Assembly (NCBI RefSeq): GCF_030867095.1
Contig: NC_081829.1
Span: 49,287,036 to 49,351,035 of the forward strand
DNA length: 64,000 nucleotides
Direction of reading: 5' to 3'
DNA from: Alligator mississippiensis
Lineage: Eukaryota > Chordata > Crocodylia > Alligatoridae
Below, piece after piece: positions 58,764 to 64,000 of the stretch (its first letter is position 1; the number at the start of each line of letters is the position of its first letter). Below the pieces are notes generated by a model. That model did no database searches and was not told where the DNA came from. It was given only the letters and a program-made list of their open reading frames with translations. Both the position numbers and the translations under genes were made by a program.

Positions 58764-59714
58764 TGTCACATATGGTCATTGCAGAGGGCAGGCACCCCGG
58801 CCCCATCTACTTCAGGTAATAACCCTGAGTTGTAACCTGAGCTGGATACATTCCTGAGGGAGGGGGGCACCTGCTCTCTTTGCCTACATGAGTGGCTTCA
58901 CACCTGGGTGTAGGGCCTTGACCTCCCTTTTGTTCTGGGCAGTGACATTATGGCTGGGAGGTGGGGCTAGAGACTGTCAGTCTACCCAGCGATGCATTTC
59001 AAATTGGTTGTCTGGCAACCAACAAATGCTGGACTTCATTGGATCAGGTAAATTAGTTCATAAGATCTATATAAGTTAAGGACTGCCCAGGAGATGGGGC
59101 AGCAGCCATGATGAAGACTGGACCATCCAAAACTTACTCTCTTGAAACTCATGAACTTCTTGCCTCCAGAAGGAATCTCCATCTATCTCTGGATGATACT
59201 TGTGAGTAAGCTATTTGAGATCTAACTAGATATGTAGCTTACAGTAACTCAGATGCGTGATCAAAGGCTACCATGCCACTTTGCTCTAAGGATTATTCTT
59301 TGATATTGCTCCACCCTGTACCCTATTCCAAACCTACTCCTTGTAATCAATAAAGTTCTCTGTACCTAGTGTGGGAGAGTTATTGGGAGAGGGTCTAGAT
59401 TATGCCTTGGGGTCCCCTTGGTCCGGCTGACTAAGGGAGAACACTGTTGGTGCTTCAGACTAAGGGAAGCACCCCAAGTTCTTGCAGTGGGTCGAGTACC
59501 CTCAAGGACTACTAGGCCTATGTTTCCAAGGGGGCACATGGCCAAGATCAGTCCAGACCCTGGGTGGTGGCAGCATTATCCCCCAGCTTGTAGGTGTGCT
59601 CTAGGACAGGGGCCGGCCAGATGTGAGGTGTCCCCAGGGAGGCACTTGGAGCCTGGAAGGTGGTCGGGCATAGTGAGGTGGGTGGCTCAGGGCACCCCCT
59701 ACTGGCCCGCCACA
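58764..59714 (+). mobile_element. LTR-like block, plus strand
   Basis: It begins TGTCACATATGG and ends GCCCGCCACA (951 bp). A TATA box (CTATATAAG) sits near 59067 and AATAAA at about 59348, correctly ordered for an LTR on the plus strand. GGCT occurs at both edges (58761-58764 and 59715-59718) but would overlap the first base, so the duplication is tentative. No internal viral genes. Confidence 0.6.
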
Positions 59715-60573
59715 GGCTACATAAAGGAAAATAGCATAGAATTTACCATACTCAATAAGATCATTTGCTTGTCTACCTTGGCATTCAGATTTTGACAGTG
59801 AAATGCAAAAATAAGTTCTGCCTGTATTCCCTAACTGTATATATAGGAAAAGGGAGAATTCCTTCCTGATCTGTCCTTTCTAACCCAGCTGAAGTAGGCG
59901 TATCTTGAATCAGGAGGTTAACATACAAGTTGATTATGTACAACTATAAGGAATTAAGACTTTTTTTAGATAAAACGTAATAAAGTGCAGGGAGAAATGT
60001 TTGAGTTCTCTTAAACAAACTAAGCTTTAGAAGATGTTATCTCTCTAATTTTTCTTTATCTTTTTTTTTTAACACTCGTCTCCAATTATATTTTTCCCAC
60101 GAGCTAATTTTTTGTCATTAGGCAAATATGAGTTTTGCCCTATATCCCATACTCCAAGTTTTGAATGAAGCTAAAGCAAATAAGGCTGCGTCTACATACC
60201 AGCAATCTCAGTTTATTAATTGTTTATTATTAGGGGCAAGTCCTGGCATGATCTGAGTTGCTCCTAAACCCATACCTCCTAAATGTGGAGTGTTCATTTT
60301 ATACCTACATGCTGTCTACTCAGAACTCCTACAACATGCTTTTTCTTCACCTCTACCCTTTCCCTTCACTTCTTATATAGGGAGAGAAAATGTTTATCCT
60401 GGCTTACACTTGTCTGAATCACAACAGTCTTGTTCTAGCTACTGGCTCCTTGCAAGTTCAGGGAGGATAAAAGTTAAAATGCAACTTCGTGACCCTTATA
60501 ACTGGCTATTAAGACATAGCCTGCATTAGATGCTGAAAATAAAGTGGGAAGGCAAAATACCGAACACATAGGT
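59715..60573. other. Intronic DNA, nothing recognised
   Basis: No gene or clear repeat. Confidence 0.4.
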
Positions 60574-63392
60574 GCTGTGTTACCTCTCAGCTCCGTGTTC
60601 TTGTGGAACCCTGGCACAGGATGCAGCCTGTCTGACTCACAAAGAATTTCCTCCCCTCGGCCCCCGCTCTACCTAAGCAAGAACTGATTATGAAAGACAA
60701 TGAAGATGCAGTGGGAGATGCACCTAAAGCCCTCCAGATAAGGGAGCAACTCTCTAGGTCTCATTTGCATCCGAGATGGAACCAGATGACAATTCATTTA
60801 CATGGGAGATGGAGAACAGAAAGCCCCAAGCAAAGACTGCAGTGAATTCTGGGATCAGAGAAGCAGCGGAGCACTGCATGATGGGGAATCTGTGCTCCAA
60901 ATGCTAATCAATGCACATTTTCACACACCCAGCTCAGCATTTATCAGACCAATTCTAATCTGGATTTACAAAGGACTTGTCATCCTCCCCACCTACACAC
61001 ACACCCCTCATCTAACTAGAACTAAGCAGAAATAAAGTTTAATAGGCATCTTGGGCCGTACATTCCCTGGTCCCACTATGGGAGGCCTATTTAAACTTGG
61101 TTGCCAGGTTAGGGAATGCTGAAGCAAGAGACCAAGTCAGAGGGGGTATGGGCAACATTTGAACAATGGTTAAGGGTTCATCACAGCGTCAAGCCCGTTG
61201 GAGCCCTGACCACAAATGCAGTCATACTTTTCCTGGGGTGACTGGTGGAAGTCCTCCCCACAAAGTTTATGAACACTTCAAGTAATCAATCCCTTTTAGT
61301 AAGATCTGGAAAAGTCATGCTAAGCTGAGGCTTATTCTTAACAGGTAAAACTACAAATTCTGATGCTGCAAGCTATCTATTGTTTCTGAAGAAACAATGA
61401 GGTATCCCATCCAGTACATCTGCTATCCGTAAGAATTTCAAGCTGGCTCCGAAGTGTCTGGTTACTCCTTAAAAACTTATGTTTTTTTCTGGTTGTTAAT
61501 CAGTTTCTTGAGATGTTCCAAACCAGATAACCCCTTGTCAATAGAAAAGACAATTATTTACGCTATTAAAAGAATGCTTTGAAGAAGCTGAACTGAGGGT
61601 ATAAAAATCTGTAAAAAAACCCGCAAAGTCATGCTTCAAGAGGAGAAATCTTTCTGACGCCATCCGCTGTTGTTCCTGAGAAGCTGGAAGAAACATAGAA
61701 TCTCCTGTAACTTTGAAGTTAAGAACTGTGCTAGAATAACTTTAAGTCCATGCTATAGAGTTAAGAGTTGTACTTTAGAACTAAGATTGTAGAGTAATAC
61801 TCTGTCAGTGTGAAATCTAGGTGACTATGTAAAGGAGGCTTTTTGATAGTGATTATTAGTGTGATAAGGGAAACAGATGTCTGGAAAAAACCCTTTAGCT
61901 GCTTGTTTGAGGCAGGGGAAACCCTGCAGGTTAGAGAGATGGGTAATGAAGAAGGAAAAATATACCCATTTATTACCAGTTTGACTATAAAAGTTATTTA
62001 TTGTTAAGTATATGAAATATATAATGGTACTAGTAGTAATAGACATGCAAAGGAAAACAAACACAGACAATTACAATACTACTCTGGTTTCACTAAGTAT
62101 TTGGGGAAACTTAGCTCAAGCTTAACTAATACAGTTCAGGTTCAGAAATCTATGGCTAGAGAGAAAAGAGAGAGAGCGAGAGCTGGGATCTCACCAGCCC
62201 AAGGTACTCAGGTTCCAGTGCTGACAGGTAAAGTTCTTAGCACAATCCTTGAGGGGAGATGATCTATTTCTTCCAGCGTCTCAGGAACAACAGCGGATGG
62301 TGTCGGAGTGATTTCTCTTCCTGAAGCACAACTTTGCTGCTTTTTTTACAGATTTTTATACCCTCAGTTTAGCTTCTTCAAAGCATTCTTTTATTAGTGT
62401 AAATTATTGTCTTTTCTATTGACAAGGGGTTATCTGGTTTGGAACATCTCAAGAAACTCATTTACAACCAGAAAAAACATAAGTTTTTAAGGAGTAACCA
62501 GACACTTTGGAGCCAGCTTGAAATTCTTATGGATAGCAGATGTACTGGATGAGATACCTCATTGTTTCTTCAGAAACAATAGATAGCTTGCAGCATCAGG
62601 GTTTGTAGTTTTACGTGTTGTGAATAAGCCTCAGCTTAGCATGACTTTTCCAGATCTTACTAAAAGGGATTGATTACTTGAAGTGTTCATAAACTTTGTG
62701 GGGAGGACTTCCACCAGTCACCCCAGGAAAAGTATGACTGCATTTGTGGTCAGGGCTCCAACGGACTTGATGCTGTGATGAACCCTTAACCATTGTTCAA
62801 ATGTTGCCCATACCTCCTCTAACTTGGTCTCTTGCTTCAGCTTTCCCTAACCCAGCAACCAAGTGTTAGTCAATCAAGATTAAATAGGCTTCCCATAGTG
62901 GGACCGGGGAATGTATGGCCCAATATGCCTATTAAACTTTACTTCTGCTTAGTTCTGGTTAGATGAGGTTGGGGTGGGGCGGGGGGGAACAACAAGTCCT
63001 CTGTAAATCCAGATTAGAATTGGTCTGATAAATGCTGAGCTGGGTGTGTGTAAATGTGGGTTGATTAGCATTTGGAGCACAGATTCCCCATCATGCAGTG
63101 CTCCGCTGCTTCTCTGATCCCAGAATTCACTGCAGTCTTTGCTTGGGGCTTTCTGTTCTCCATCTCCTATGTAAATGAATTGTCATCTGGTTCCATCTCG
63201 GATGCAAATGAGACATAGAGAGTTGCTCCCTTATCTGGAGGGCTTTAGGTGTGTCTCCCACTGCATCTTGTCTTTCGTAATCAGTTCTTGCTCAGGGAGA
63301 GGAGGGCAGGGGGGAAGGAAACTCTTTGAGTCAGACAGACTGCGTCCTGTGCCAGGGTTCCACAAAAACACGGAGCTGAGAGGTAGCAGCTG
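60574..63392. mobile_element. 2.8-kb palindromic element with TG...CA ends and 4-bp duplication
   Basis: The element at 60578-63388 begins TGTTACCTCTCAGCTCC and ends GGAGCTGAGAGGTAGCA. It is flanked by GCTG at 60574-60577 and 63389-63392. The left arm (60578 to about 61703) returns reverse-complemented at about 62258-63388 with scattered substitutions and small indels, leaving an about 555-bp unpaired centre. Each arm holds an AATAAA (near 61031 and its mirror near 62940). Nothing in the arms or centre codes for a recognisable protein. It could be an integrase-type TIR transposon, or two long LTRs of one family in opposite orientation. Confidence 0.8.
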
Positions 63393-63419
63393 GAGCACAC
63401 AGGACTCACACACTTAGAA

Positions 63420-63898
63420 ATCACTATTAAGAAGAGGAGGTTGCAATGGCTTGGCTATGTTAGGAGCATGGGAGGAAAACAATATCCCCAAGAATATTTT
63501 GTACAGAGAGTTTTGAGATGGCTCCAGAAAGCAGGGTTGCCCTCTATGGTGGTATCATGACATATGCAAAAATGATATGAAGTCATTCAGCATAAATGTA
63601 GAAGGCTGGGAAGAGTATGCAGAATCCCATCTGATCTGGAGGGAACAACTGGCATTGGATGCAGCTAAACATGAAGTGGCTTTGATCCAGAGGATAGAAG
63701 CAAAGCGAGAAAAAAGAAGGCAGCATTCTGTAAACTGGACTCCTTCTCAGACAACACATGGATCTATGAAACTTGTAACAAGCTGTATCACTCTCAACTT
63801 GAATTTGTCAGCCACAAGTGGATTCATCAGGCACATGACTTATGCATACACCATGATCCAGAGGATTGATGATTGCCTGTATAGAGAATCAGGATAAA
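63420..63898 (+). pseudogene. 3' end of the same LINE family as 14-18 kb
   Basis: Across frames: IKKRRLQWLGYVRSMGGKQ, then a region rich in basic residues (EAKREKRRQHS), then a finger-like ETCNKLYHSQLEFVSHKWIH (C...H-x3-H type; only one Cys remains). This parallels YVIRMPDNQLPK and the degraded finger at 17960-18350. It has stops and frameshifts. It starts 31 bp after the palindrome. Confidence 0.65.
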
Positions 63899-64000
63899 AT
63901 AAAACTATTTGGGAACATATAATTTAGTTAATTTAAACCAAATCTATCAAATTACACTGGCAGGATTCAAGGACAAATTTTATTTTTTTTTTCTATTTCT

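Larger units (their letters stand above)
48331..64000 (+). other. ZNF365: ZNF365 intron 2 (extends beyond window)
   Basis: The intron begins with the GTAAGT donor at 48331. I looked for the next exon, which in mammals continues the coiled coil (a stretch beginning EVVTFNHF), and found no matching reading frame. The intron therefore probably runs past the right edge. It holds a degraded CR1, three hAT-type elements, two LTR-like blocks, a large palindrome and a LINE tail, each listed separately. Confidence 0.6.

Noticed and set aside
57832-59714. One complete endogenous retrovirus with two LTRs
   Set aside because: The two blocks differ in sequence, are only 121 bp apart, and no viral coding sequence lies between or around them.
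1-64000. tRNA, rRNA or other classical RNA genes
   Set aside because: No cloverleaf with the usual A and B box sequence or conserved rRNA segment was noticed; a covariance search would be needed to exclude small RNAs.

Overview
This is vertebrate nuclear DNA: long AT-rich non-coding stretches, one spliced gene and a dense layer of transposable elements. The mix points to a sauropsid, most likely a crocodilian. Many CR1 LINE copies are present, one with an esterase-type ORF1. There are Penelope-like fragments and abundant hAT relics. The only host gene is recognisably orthologous to mammalian ZNF365. Species cannot be fixed from the sequence alone.

Host gene: a CpG-rich promoter with a non-coding first exon (ending 46734, GTAAGT donor), an 852-bp intron 1, and a large second exon (47587-48330). 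That exon encodes the first 243 residues of ZNF365: a C2H2 finger followed by a long coiled coil. Everything from 48331 to the end appears to be intron 2; exon 3 was not found.

Left part (1-20.5 kb), gene-free: a 1.4-kb inverted-repeat element (166-1524), short MITEs, an hAT MITE with a perfect 8-bp duplication (6147-6333), a Penelope-like tail (8148-8290), a TG...CA palindromic element with a perfect 5-bp duplication (8347-9822), an LTR (12.3-13.7 kb) ending in a CA microsatellite, a LINE of uncertain clade whose reverse transcriptase is split by about 2.8 kb of younger DNA (13.95-18.35 kb), and two minisatellite arrays of about 145-bp units.

Middle (20.5-46 kb), a transposon nest: an inverted pair of Penelope-like ends fused to the start of a near-complete CR1 (ORF1 with SGNH triad, ORF2 with endonuclease and reverse transcriptase, two frameshifts); a degenerate autonomous hAT transposase on the minus strand; a 73-74-bp tandem array split by a solo LTR and by a CR1; many 5'-truncated CR1s, mostly minus strand, including a 3.7-kb copy at 37.7-41.4 kb; and two further inverted-repeat elements.

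Right part (48-64 kb, inside ZNF365 intron 2): three hAT-type elements (two with perfect 8-bp duplications), two adjacent LTR-like blocks, a 2.8-kb TG...CA palindrome with a 4-bp duplication (60578-63388), and the 3' end of the same LINE family seen at 14-18 kb.

The most unusual items are the two palindromic elements with LTR-like termini, the chimeric Penelope/CR1 reading frame, and the hAT-like MITE family whose members carry unrelated interiors, some expanded into minisatellites.
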